In this document: positions 9,542-16,364 of the stretch, in pieces
Position numbering within the stretch: position 1 is the first letter of the stretch
How the letters are laid out: each line of letters opens with the position of its first letter
Assembly (NCBI GenBank): GCA_030066875.1
Contig: JASJAS010000029.1
Coordinates: 1 to 36,659 of the forward strand
From: Acidimicrobiia bacterium
GTDB lineage: Bacteria; Actinomycetota; Acidimicrobiia; Spongiisociales; UBA5794
Reading direction: 5' to 3'
Length of the DNA stretch: 36,659 nucleotides
Position numbers and translations under genes: made by a program
Notes under the pieces: generated by a model
What the model was told of the DNA's origin: nothing
Seen by the model: only the letters and a program-made list of their open reading frames with translations
Database searches by the model: none

Positions 9542-9569
9542 TGTTCGACGCAGCGCGGCAACTTGGATC
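9542..9569 (-). promoter_or_regulatory. candidate ECF-sigma promoter for the lipid operon
   Basis: On the minus strand, GATCC is followed after 17 bases by CGAACA (9547-9542). A start site about 7 bases further would give a leader of about 20 bases carrying the AAGGA ribosome site of the FAD oxidoreductase gene. The opposite strand of the same intergenic region holds a matching pair for the divergent gene. The pattern resembles the published SigK-type consensus as I recall it (CCATCC and CCGAAT), so it may be read by the sigma factor encoded nearby. Confidence 0.5.
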
Positions 9570-9579
9570 GGTGTGGCTC

Positions 9580-9606
9580 AATCCATCCTGTCGCACGCAG
9601 CGAACA
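9580..9606 (+). promoter_or_regulatory. candidate ECF-sigma promoter for the SRPBCC gene
   Basis: AATCC (9580-9584) is followed after 16 bases by CGAACA (9601-9606) on the plus strand. A start site near 9613 would leave a short leader with AAGGA at 9619-9623 before the ATG at 9632. This mirrors the element driving the opposite operon, with the same CGAACA hexamer and nearly the same spacing. A CCATCC at 9583-9588 also occurs but is too close to CGAACA to be its partner. Confidence 0.5.
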
Positions 9607-9631
9607 AGTCATATAGACAAGGAATGGATTG

Positions 9632-10081
9632 ATGATTCGTCTTACTGAAACTGCATCTACAACCCTGCCCCGTGAGGTCGCCTTCGAACACATCGGTGAC
9701 TTCGCCAACGTCGAGAAGTGGGATCCCGGTGTCGTCTCGGCGGCCAAGTCGACCTCAGGTGACGTTCGCGTGGGCACCGCCTACGACCTTGTGATTTCGT
9801 ACGGAGGTCGCGAGATGGCAATGACTTACGTCGTCACCGATTACATGCCCGGTCGGAAGATCGTCCTCGAAGGCAACGGATCCAGAGTCAAGGCCGTTGA
9901 TGTCATTGACTTCATCGACGAGGGAACCGGGACCTTGGTGACCTATACAGCCGATCTCTCTCTCAAGGGTCTGGGCAGGTTGGTCGAGCCGCTTCTCAAG
10001 GCGCGACTCTCCAAGGTAGGAACGGATGCAGGAGAGGGAATGCGCCGTTGGTTGACCGAACTGGAAGTGGCCCGCAACTAG
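9632..10081 (+). CDS. SRPBCC (START-like) family protein
   Basis: A 149-residue protein of the SRPBCC/polyketide-cyclase fold, a helix-grip domain with a deep hydrophobic cavity that often binds lipids or polyketides. The start has the typical form (TETASTTLPREVAFEHIGDFANVEKWDPGV), followed by alternating strands (YDLVISYGGREMAMTYVV, GTLVTYTADLSLKG) and a long C-terminal helix with several lysines and arginines. The ATG at 9632 is chosen over the TTG just before it because AAGGA lies 8 bases upstream. The gene diverges from the lipid operon, and its stop overlaps the convergent short-chain dehydrogenase stop by four bases. It may bind or carry a product of the lipid pathway, which is inference from position. 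Confidence 0.8.
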   Translation: MIRLTETASTTLPREVAFEHIGDFANVEKWDPGVVSAAKSTSGDVRVGTAYDLVISYGGREMAMTYVVTDYMPGRKIVLEGNGSRVKAVDVIDFIDEGTGTLVTYTADLSLKGLGRLVEPLLKARLSKVGTDAGEGMRRWLTELEVARN

Positions 10082-11058
10082 ATCCGGGCGACGGTCGACT
10101 CGAGTTGTTCCCAGAGAAGGCCCCTGTCGGAAGCTGTTTCTACAGTGCGCTTGAAGCGGTGCTCGGGACGGGGCAAGCGGTCGTGCCACAGCTTGCCGGT
10201 CTCGGTGGCCGGAGTCGCGGCGGTCGCCAGCCATAGAATTGTGTCCGCCCCCTGGCTCACGTCGCGCAGGAAGGGGCCCATCACCTTGTGGAAGGTGGGG
10301 ATGGAGGTTTCGACCCCCGGAGTGTTGACCCAGCCCGGGTGTGTCGCATTGGCGGTCACGTTGCCGGATCGCAGTTGTTCCGCCCAGAGCTTCGTGAGGA
10401 TCATCAAGCCGCGCTTGGCGCGGGCGTATGCGATGGTTCCCCGATATTCGCCTTCCTCGTAGTTGAGATCGTCGAGTCGCAGACCTTCTGCGTACATACC
10501 ACCGGAGATCACATTGATGATCCGCGCCGGCTGTGACTCGAGCATCCGCGGGACGAGGTGATTCGTGAGCACGAATGGGGCGACGAGGTTCGTGGCGTGA
10601 GCGAGTTCGAGTCCTTCATCGGTGACAATTCGCTCAGGTGGCAGGACCACCGCGTTGTTTATGAGCCGGTGAATCGCCGGCTCGGTGTCTGCGATCTCGG
10701 CTGCAACTCTGCGGACCTCGCGAACCAGAGACAGGTCGGCGAGGTAATACGAGATGTCGGCGTTGCCCGTCGACGAGATGAGATCATGTCGAAGCGTCTC
10801 CGCCTTGCCCTCATTACGGGCAACAAAACGGAGTCCGGCGCCATACCCTGCTAGCTGCCTTGCCACCTCGGTCCCGATGCCCGAAGTGGCCCCGGTCATC
10901 ACGACGGTCTTGCCGGCGACAGCGGACCCGTCGATCGGCTCCCAACCTCTGGATCGGACCTTGTGACCGATGGAGGTGAAGCTCCCGACGATCGTCTTCT
11001 CCAAGAGCCCATCCCAACGGCTGATGGAGTTGGATTCGGAGCTGGTCTTGCTAGGCAT
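10078..11058 (-). CDS. short-chain dehydrogenase/reductase
   Basis: A 326-residue NAD(P)-dependent oxidoreductase of the classical SDR fold. The coenzyme loop is TGATSGIG (about residues 55-62). NNAVV is seen where NNAG is usual, the serine region is INVISGGM, and the catalytic YxxxK is YARAK, followed by HPGWVNTPGV. The length and the N-terminal extension of about 45 residues resemble the retinol-dehydrogenase/DHRS-like subgroup. The substrate is unknown; a lipid-derived alcohol, ketone or aldehyde would suit the setting. Its start codon overlaps the anti-sigma stop by eight bases, so it is the third gene of the sigma operon and is probably translationally coupled. SDR genes also occur in light-induced clusters of other bacteria. 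Confidence 0.87.
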   Translation of the reverse strand: MPSKTSSESNSISRWDGLLEKTIVGSFTSIGHKVRSRGWEPIDGSAVAGKTVVMTGATSGIGTEVARQLAGYGAGLRFVARNEGKAETLRHDLISSTGNADISYYLADLSLVREVRRVAAEIADTEPAIHRLINNAVVLPPERIVTDEGLELAHATNLVAPFVLTNHLVPRMLESQPARIINVISGGMYAEGLRLDDLNYEEGEYRGTIAYARAKRGLMILTKLWAEQLRSGNVTANATHPGWVNTPGVETSIPTFHKVMGPFLRDVSQGADTILWLATAATPATETGKLWHDRLPRPEHRFKRTVETASDRGLLWEQLESTVARI

Positions 11059-11755
11059 CGCGCAGCCAGAGGGCTACCGGGTCGTTCTCGGAAACGGCAA
11101 CGCCGCCCGCCACCTCTTCGCTGATCGCCATCCCGGCGATGTTACCTTCGGCGCGGAACTGAACCACGTCGGGATCGTTACCGAGCAAAGCTGCAGAGAC
11201 GATTTCATCTCCGACGATGACCCAGAGTTGATAGGTGCGATCCTCGGCCAACGCGGGAAGCGAGTCGACGGCCAGATAGCCGTTGCCCTCGGCATCGAGG
11301 ACCGCAGAAGCAGCAATCGTGCTGGTGTCTGCAGGATCGGACATCTCGATGGTGACGGCCGCTTGATCCTGCGCAGCAGCTGCCAGTTCGGCCAGGCTGG
11401 GCTGCGAATTGGTGAAGTAGGAACCTGCTGCAACCCCGACTATGAGTGCCGCGGCGACCGATGCAATCGTGTACAGGAAGCCCCGTCCCCTTCTGCGGAT
11501 GGGCGCGATCTGCGGCTCGGCCTCCGGCACGCGGGGCTCCAGACCCGCTTCCGCGACGATGCGCTCCCAAATGGCGGGAGGCGCAACCGGGACGATATCG
11601 GGCAAGCCGTCCACCAACTCGGTGGCAACGCGACGAAACGAATCCGTGTGGTCGCGCAGGTACGGGTCGCCCTTGACCAACTGGTCGAATTGCGCCGCTT
11701 CATCCGCGGGCAGGGCGTTGATCGCCCTGGCAGCCGCGCTATCGATATTCTTCAT
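11051..11755 (-). CDS. rskA: RskA-type anti-sigma factor
   Basis: A 234-residue membrane-bound anti-sigma factor. The cytosolic N-terminal part (about 1-90) has the ALPADEAAQFDQLVKGDP pattern of anti-sigma domains that clamp a partner ECF sigma factor. One transmembrane helix lies at about 93-114. The extracytoplasmic domain (about 118-234) has the RskA features DRTYQLWVIVGDEIVSAALL and VAVSENDPVALW. It starts two bases after the sigma stop, the usual sigma/anti-sigma order. In mycobacteria RskA is cut by regulated proteolysis and restrains SigK under non-reducing conditions; whether this one senses redox is unknown. No HCxxC zinc motif is seen, so it is not of the ChrR zinc-binding class. 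Confidence 0.88.
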   Translation of the reverse strand: MKNIDSAAARAINALPADEAAQFDQLVKGDPYLRDHTDSFRRVATELVDGLPDIVPVAPPAIWERIVAEAGLEPRVPEAEPQIAPIRRRGRGFLYTIASVAAALIVGVAAGSYFTNSQPSLAELAAAAQDQAAVTIEMSDPADTSTIAASAVLDAEGNGYLAVDSLPALAEDRTYQLWVIVGDEIVSAALLGNDPDVVQFRAEGNIAGMAISEEVAGGVAVSENDPVALWLRDA

Positions 11756-11757
11756 GG

Positions 11758-12381
11758 TTACGCGATTCCGATCAGTTCCGTTCCGAGCGATTCGCGCAGC
11801 TTCGCCAATCCCGACCGTATACGGCTCTTCACTGTGCCCTCGGGGACTCCGAGAACGTCGGCGACTTTGCGGTACGAGTAGCCCATGTAGAAGGCCATGG
11901 CGATCGGTTCGCGCTCCGTTTCCTTGAGCTGGTAGAGCGCTGTGCGCACCCGCTCGGAGGTGATTCGCTTCATTGCCTCTTCTTCGGGGCTGGGCTGATA
12001 GTCGGATGACAGACGCTCATTTGCGATTTCTCGCTTGTTGCGGGCTTCCTCGGAACGGATCAGGTCGACGCTGCGACCGTGGGCATCGAGCTGGAGAAAC
12101 GAGCTCAAGGCACCTCGCTCCGGGTCGTAACGCTCGGGGCGCTTCCAGAGACGGACAAAGACCTCCTGGGTGATGTCCTGCGCGAGTTCTTCCCGGCGGA
12201 GGAGTCCGTAGGCCACCCGGTAGACCCGGTGACCATATTGGCCGTACGCCTCACTGAGCGCCCCCGGATCCTGCGCAACGAGCCGGGCGGCCAGGGCTGC
12301 ATCTTCAGCGCGGATGGTGCCGGCGGGGCTTTCGGTTGTTGCGACTCTTTCCAGTGTCTGTGTTGCTGCCAAGGTTGACAT
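11758..12381 (-). CDS. sigK: ECF RNA polymerase sigma factor, SigK-like
   Basis: A 207-residue extracytoplasmic-function sigma factor. Region 2 is AYGQYGHRVYRVAYGLLRR...AQDITQEVFVRLWKRPERYDP, and region 4 is AFYMGYSYRKVADVLGVPEG followed by TVKSRIRSGLAKLR, with the recognition helix in the latter part. Region 3 is absent, as expected for this class. The ATG at 12381 is chosen because GGAGGGA lies at good distance upstream and a housekeeping-type promoter sits just before it; a longer in-frame reading would run through that promoter. It heads an operon with its anti-sigma factor and a dehydrogenase. The SigK assignment rests on the RskA partner and the ufaA1-DUF1365-FAD oxidoreductase neighbours. 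An equally fair comparison is the LitS/CarQ-type sigma factors next to B12 light regulators. Confidence 0.87.
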   Translation of the reverse strand: MSTLAATQTLERVATTESPAGTIRAEDAALAARLVAQDPGALSEAYGQYGHRVYRVAYGLLRREELAQDITQEVFVRLWKRPERYDPERGALSSFLQLDAHGRSVDLIRSEEARNKREIANERLSSDYQPSPEEEAMKRITSERVRTALYQLKETEREPIAMAFYMGYSYRKVADVLGVPEGTVKSRIRSGLAKLRESLGTELIGIA

Positions 12382-12401
12382 TCTTCCCTCCAGGTGAAGA
12401 T

Positions 12402-12438
12402 TTAGTACTAAATTAGATCCTAGCTCTGGATTTGTCAA
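12402..12438 (-). promoter_or_regulatory. housekeeping-type promoter of the sigma operon with palindromic operator candidate
   Basis: On the minus strand TTGACA (12438-12433) is followed by exactly 17 bases and TAATTT (12415-12410), close to the primary sigma consensus. The perfect palindrome TTAGTACTAA (12402-12411) covers the end of the -10 box and the expected start site, a classical repressor position. The sequence GTACTAAAT within it recurs as GTGCTAAAT at 12509-12517, just before the divergent B12 regulator. This suggests a shared operator for that regulator. Confidence 0.6.
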
Positions 12439-12508
12439 GAGATAAATGTGGACAAGGGTCTTCTTGGCATTTGACAATGGGCAAACGACTGGCAATGTCG
12501 CGCATTAT

Positions 12509-12525
12509 GTGCTAAATATATGGTC
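12509..12525 (+). promoter_or_regulatory. start region of the B12 regulator, possible leaderless promoter and operator half
   Basis: No Shine-Dalgarno sequence precedes the regulator gene. The -10-like TAAATA (12513-12518) lies seven bases before the ATG at 12526, compatible with a leaderless transcript, although its last base is A rather than T. The overlapping GTGCTAAAT resembles part of the palindrome before the sigma gene, so autoregulation is plausible. Confidence 0.35.
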
Positions 12526-13344
12526 ATGCCCGCTGAACATCTGACTCTCAATGAGGTCGCCGAAGAGCTCGACGTCCACTACATGACCGTCTATCGCTAT
12601 GTGCGTCTCGGTCACCTGCCGGCCCACAAGGAAGGCGGGTCCTGGCGTGTGTTGAAGTCCGATGTGGACGCACTACGCAAGGAACCGCCCGCGGCTGGGC
12701 GACGCGGGCATCCTTCGACCCCCTGGAATGAGCGGCTCCTTCAGCGCTTGATGGCGGCGGACCAGGCCGGAGCCTGGAGCGTGGTTGAAGCCGCCCAGGC
12801 CTCCGGAATGCCGCTGCGCGCGATCTACCTCGAAATGGTGATTCCTTCGCTGCGAAAGGTCGGGGAGGAGTGGCACAACGGCAACATCTCAGTTGCAGAG
12901 GAGCATGCGGCGTCCCAGATCGTCACCCGGATCGTGTCCCGGCTCTCCGCACAGGTCGGCAAGAGAGGTGTCTCCAAAGGAATGGTGGTCCTGGGCACCA
13001 CCGCTCACGAATTACACGGCCTTCCGGTCATGCTCGCCGCTGATCTCATCCGGATCGAAGGTTTCGAAGTACTCGATCTGGGAAGCAACCTGCCGGCCGA
13101 CGCATTTGCTGAGATAGCTGAGAGACAACAACGGTTGGTCGCCGTAGGGGTGAGCGTGACCACGCCGGGGCAGGCAGAGACGGTCGCTGAGACCATATCT
13201 GCGTTGCGGGAAAGGGTGGACGTACCGATCTTCCTCGGTGGCGGTGCAATCGACGGTGACGAGCACGCTCGGCTCCTGGGGGCCGATGGTGGAACTCCTC
13301 GCGTAGAGGACATGGTTCCGAAGCTGCTCGAGCTCGTTGCCTAA
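12526..13344 (+). CDS. carH: CarH/LitR-like B12-binding photoreceptor regulator with excisionase-type HTH
   Basis: A 272-residue regulator. Residues 5-53 form a short winged-helix DNA-binding domain of the excisionase/HTH_17 type (LTLNEVAEELDVHYMTVYRY...GSWRV) rather than the usual longer MerR head. Residues 66-145 form the helical B12 cap, and 150-272 the Rossmann-like cobalamin domain. The photoreceptor signature W-x9-EH is present (Trp116, Glu126, His127). His117 follows the Trp, as His132 follows Trp131 in Thermus CarH, where it binds cobalt after light exposure. The lower-ligand motif is ELHGLP (His164), with Pro replacing the usual Gly. In the CarH family, adenosylcobalamin in the dark gives a DNA-bound tetramer, and light breaks it up. 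The gene diverges from the sigma gene. An alternative ATG lies six bases upstream. Confidence 0.85.
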   Translation: MPAEHLTLNEVAEELDVHYMTVYRYVRLGHLPAHKEGGSWRVLKSDVDALRKEPPAAGRRGHPSTPWNERLLQRLMAADQAGAWSVVEAAQASGMPLRAIYLEMVIPSLRKVGEEWHNGNISVAEEHAASQIVTRIVSRLSAQVGKRGVSKGMVVLGTTAHELHGLPVMLAADLIRIEGFEVLDLGSNLPADAFAEIAERQQRLVAVGVSVTTPGQAETVAETISALRERVDVPIFLGGGAIDGDEHARLLGADGGTPRVEDMVPKLLELVA

Positions 13345-14012
13345 CTGAGTCCTGCCGCCATCTGACGGAACGACTCGAGCCCCTGCTGCAGCGCTTCGGC
13401 AAGCGCGGCGAGTTCTGTTTCTGCGATATCGATGACGATCGGCACGTCCAGATTCACCGGAACCTCGGTTTGAATGGGAATTGTCTCGTTAACCGGAATC
13501 GCCACATCCAAATCGATAGGAAGGTCGAGTTGGATGGGCACTGTTATGTCCAGCGGAATGTCGATGCCGAATGGGCCATTCACGGTGATCGTGGTGTCGA
13601 TGGTCTCATCGATGGGCAGGGTTGTCTGAATGGGCACATCAAGCGTGCGGTCGAGTACGACCTGGGTGTCGATCGGCACCGTTTCGTTGATGGCCACGTC
13701 AAAGGTGATCTGAGATGTCCGGAAGGTCTCGATCCCGACAACGGCCTCGCTGAGCGCCGAGTCGAGTGTTGGGCCCAGCGAGCCTAACTGTTGCTGGAAA
13801 GCGGTGATTTGAGCCGCATACAGGGCGGCACCGCCTTCGACACGGGACATGTCCTCGACCAGCTGGGTACGCTCTGCTGCGGCCTCCTCTAGATCCGATG
13901 AGAGAGACGAGATCCGCACAGCCATGAGGATGGTCGCAACCAGCAGCGCAAAGACCACGGCAGCCGTCGCAACGACGATGGCACTCAGGTGACGGACGAT
14001 GAATTGTTTCAT
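13341..14012 (-). other. possible internal start giving the C-terminal repeat module alone
   Basis: Within the fused MFS gene an ATG at 14012 is preceded five bases upstream by AAGGGGG, a strong ribosome site. Initiation here would give a separate 223-residue protein starting MKQFIVRHL: a TM helix, a coiled coil and the VPI-type strand repeats. The frame is open through the junction, so both a fusion and a free form are possible. In an ancestor these may have been two adjacent genes. Confidence 0.5.
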
Positions 14013-15638
14013 GGGCACCCCCTTGGCTGCCGTGGGATTGGTCGACTGACCGGACTTGGTTGAATCTTGCAGAGCATCCGATTGCTGTAGGGCGCTGTGG
14101 TCCTGCGGCGAACCTCGTCCGGGTCTCGTATCACGCTCTCGTGGAGTGCGTCGCATCAGCAACGCAACGAACCAGGCGATGACGACGAGGACACCGGCGG
14201 CGACGAAGGTCTCGGCAAGCGACGCCGTCGTCAATTCTGCCGAGGCCTCTGCCGCCAGCTGGGCGTAATCAGGATCGGTGAGCGCCGGCAGATCGATCTC
14301 CTTGCGAAGCTGGTTGAAGCGGTGCAAACCCCATGCCGTGAGGCCCGACAGACCAACGGACAGCCCCATGAGACGAAGCACCATGACCAGACTTGCCGCC
14401 GTGCCACGACGGTCCGCCGGGGCCGCATCGACGACGGCCGCGGTGGTTGGCGCCATGACCAGGCCGAATCCCGCGCCGAGTACGGCGAGCTGCAGAGCCA
14501 TCGCTGGATAGGCCGTCATCACATCCCACCCGAAACCCATCGCAAAGAAGCCGGCTGCAGACATGCCGAGCCCGATCAACACCGGGGGCCGGTACCACCT
14601 GCTCTCGGTAATCCGTCCCCCCAGGTAGGAAGCTACCGACATCGATGCCGTGAGCGCGCTGAGCACCCATCCCGTGATCACTGCAGCCCGTTCCAGGTCC
14701 ACCTCGACGACATTGATGAACAGGGGAACGTCCACCATCGCGATCACAAGCGTTGCTCCGACGAAGAAGTTGACCGTAACCGCCGCCACCAGGTTGCGTC
14801 CCCTGAACAGACCGGGATCGATCAGCGGGTATTCGGTCCGCCGCTGCGTGTACACAAAGGCCACACCGGCGGCTAGCGCAACCGGGTACAGCCACACGAG
14901 CCCGGCTCCCGTGCCACCGGTGAGTTCTTCGAGACCGGTGACGCTCTGAATCTCGGCTGCCCCGAGCAGAGCCAGGTTCAAAGCGACAAGCGCGGTTGTC
15001 AACAGTGCCGCCCCGGTCCAGTCGATCCGGGCGGCCCGCTGCTCTTCGGTGGAATCGCTCAGCACATACCAGGCGGCGACGATGCCGAGAATCGCCAGCG
15101 GGATGTTGAAGTAGAACTGCCAGCGCCACGCAAGGAAGCGAATGATCATCGCCCCATACAGCGGTCCCCATACCCAGCCGAGGGTATCCACAGCACCAAG
15201 GACGCCCAGGGCCCGGGCTCGCTTACCTTCGACGTAGGCATCGCTCACCGCCGCCATGCCGATCGGCACCAGCGCTCCGCCTCCCATCGCGGTGAGCACC
15301 CGCCCAAACAGAAAGGGACCGAGCGTGTTGGTCATGGGGATGATGATCGAACCGATGAGGAAGAGGGTGAGGGCTCCGATATACACCCGGCGCCGGCCCA
15401 GCACGTCGCTCAGCCTTCCCATGAAGGGCATCACAGACACGTACGCGATCAGGTAGGCGTTGACTATCCACGCGGCGTCGTCGAGCCCGTCGGGCAACAC
15501 CAGACCCAGGTCGCTGATGATCGGACGCAGCATTGTTGTCACGACGGTGAGGTCGTCGGCGGCAATGAAGACCCCAAATGCAACCACGATCAAGACGGTC
15601 CTTGGTGAAGCCTCTCGCCGGGTTGCTAGCAAAGTCAA
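13341..15638 (-). CDS. P55-like MFS lipid/drug exporter fused to a TM-anchored strand-repeat domain
   Basis: A 765-residue protein. Residues about 10-490 are a 14-helix MFS transporter of the DHA2/P55 type: DDLTVVTTMLRPI in helix 1, the loop motif GRLSDVLGRRRVYIGAL, then GPLYGAMI. A polar linker (about 495-542) precedes a second module at about 543-765: one transmembrane helix, a short coiled coil, then about 100 residues of alternating hydrophobic strands with VPIQT, LPIDE and VPVNL repeats, and a final helix. The upstream lipoprotein resembles LprG, and lprG-p55 is the mycobacterial operon that exports triacylated lipids and glycolipids. The preferred start is the TTG at 15638, which overlaps the lipoprotein stop as TTGA; another TTG lies at 15632. 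The stop overlaps that of the convergent B12 regulator. Confidence 0.82.
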   Translation of the reverse strand: MTLLATRREASPRTVLIVVAFGVFIAADDLTVVTTMLRPIISDLGLVLPDGLDDAAWIVNAYLIAYVSVMPFMGRLSDVLGRRRVYIGALTLFLIGSIIIPMTNTLGPFLFGRVLTAMGGGALVPIGMAAVSDAYVEGKRARALGVLGAVDTLGWVWGPLYGAMIIRFLAWRWQFYFNIPLAILGIVAAWYVLSDSTEEQRAARIDWTGAALLTTALVALNLALLGAAEIQSVTGLEELTGGTGAGLVWLYPVALAAGVAFVYTQRRTEYPLIDPGLFRGRNLVAAVTVNFFVGATLVIAMVDVPLFINVVEVDLERAAVITGWVLSALTASMSVASYLGGRITESRWYRPPVLIGLGMSAAGFFAMGFGWDVMTAYPAMALQLAVLGAGFGLVMAPTTAAVVDAAPADRRGTAASLVMVLRLMGLSVGLSGLTAWGLHRFNQLRKEIDLPALTDPDYAQLAAEASAELTTASLAETFVAAGVLVVIAWFVALLMRRTPRERDTRPGRGSPQDHSALQQSDALQDSTKSGQSTNPTAAKGVPMKQFIVRHLSAIVVATAAVVFALLVATILMAVRISSLSSDLEEAAAERTQLVEDMSRVEGGAALYAAQITAFQQQLGSLGPTLDSALSEAVVGIETFRTSQITFDVAINETVPIDTQVVLDRTLDVPIQTTLPIDETIDTTITVNGPFGIDIPLDITVPIQLDLPIDLDVAIPVNETIPIQTEVPVNLDVPIVIDIAETELAALAEALQQGLESFRQMAAGLS

Positions 15639-16351
15639 CTCTCGATGTCGGGGGCTGAGATTTCGACAGGTTCTCCGAATTCGGTGAATTCGATGTACCA
15701 ATCACTTGTTTGACCCTCGTGGACGGTGGAGAGTTCCGCTTCGCGCACATACCCGGTGGTCGGTTCGATCCACATGTCCAATTCGACCGGCTGTCTCCGG
15801 ATGAGCCCGGCCAGTATCACCGCCACCCGGTCTTGGTCTGCCTGGGCTCGAATGTGATAGCGGGGTTGGTCATTCCTGGTGACTTCCCCCACCCATACGA
15901 CGTCGTCCAAACCCTCCGCAAGAAGCGGTCGCCAGCCCAGTTCCGGGTCGAAGAGCGTGGCCGGGTTGAAGTCGTAACCTTCCGGGGCGTTCTCCCACTC
16001 GCCCGTAATCGGGTTGGTGAGCCAGGTTGTGCCGTCGATGGCAATAGCCCCGATCTGGGCATTGATGTTCCCTACGGCCAGGGTGACCACGGCGTTGGCC
16101 GAACTCGGGGCAGCGAACTGTCCCTCTGCGATCGAGAAGTTCAGTGTGTCGAGCGGGTCGATGTAGACGGGTGCGCCAGAACGCTCGATCCGGAAACGCA
16201 CGTAGTCGACCGACCCCATCGCGGCCGACGAGGCCTCGAGCACGGAGTCGGAATCGGGAGGCAATGTCGATGCCGATGTATTGCCGCCACCACATGATCC
16301 GGTCACCAGCGCGAGGACGACGAGAGCGACCAAGCGGCGGGCAGGCTTCAT
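15635..16351 (-). CDS. lprG: LprG/LppX-like lipoprotein
   Basis: A 238-residue lipoprotein. The signal peptide ends in a slightly atypical lipobox TGSC, after which a Gly/Ser/Thr-rich tether begins. The mature part follows the LppX_LprAFG pattern: IAIDGTTWLTNPITGEW, FNPATLFDPELGWRPLLAEG, a central ligand-cavity region, VELDMWIEPTTGYVREAEL and the terminal FGEPVEISAP. In mycobacteria LprG binds triacylated glycolipids or triacylglycerol and hands them on in cooperation with the MFS protein P55. Here an MFS exporter of the same type follows directly, with a four-base overlap. The ATG at 16351 is chosen because TATCGT lies exactly seven bases upstream, the arrangement expected for a leaderless transcript; a GTG at 16360 is the alternative. 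Confidence 0.85.
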   Translation of the reverse strand: MKPARRLVALVVLALVTGSCGGGNTSASTLPPDSDSVLEASSAAMGSVDYVRFRIERSGAPVYIDPLDTLNFSIAEGQFAAPSSANAVVTLAVGNINAQIGAIAIDGTTWLTNPITGEWENAPEGYDFNPATLFDPELGWRPLLAEGLDDVVWVGEVTRNDQPRYHIRAQADQDRVAVILAGLIRRQPVELDMWIEPTTGYVREAELSTVHEGQTSDWYIEFTEFGEPVEISAPDIES

Positions 16352-16358
16352 GGGCGTC

Positions 16359-16364
16359 ACGATA
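16359..16364 (-). promoter_or_regulatory. -10 box, leaderless start of the lprG-like gene
   Basis: On the minus strand TATCGT is followed by seven bases and then the ATG at 16351, with no Shine-Dalgarno sequence. The same TANNNT-N7-ATG layout recurs before dnaX, ybaB and the Lrp gene in this window. A clear -35 box is not seen. Confidence 0.45.

Noticed and set aside
13341-14060. The VPI-type repeats of the exporter tail considered as a DNA-level tandem repeat.
   Set aside because: The similarity is at protein level; codons vary between units, so there is no tandem DNA repeat of note.
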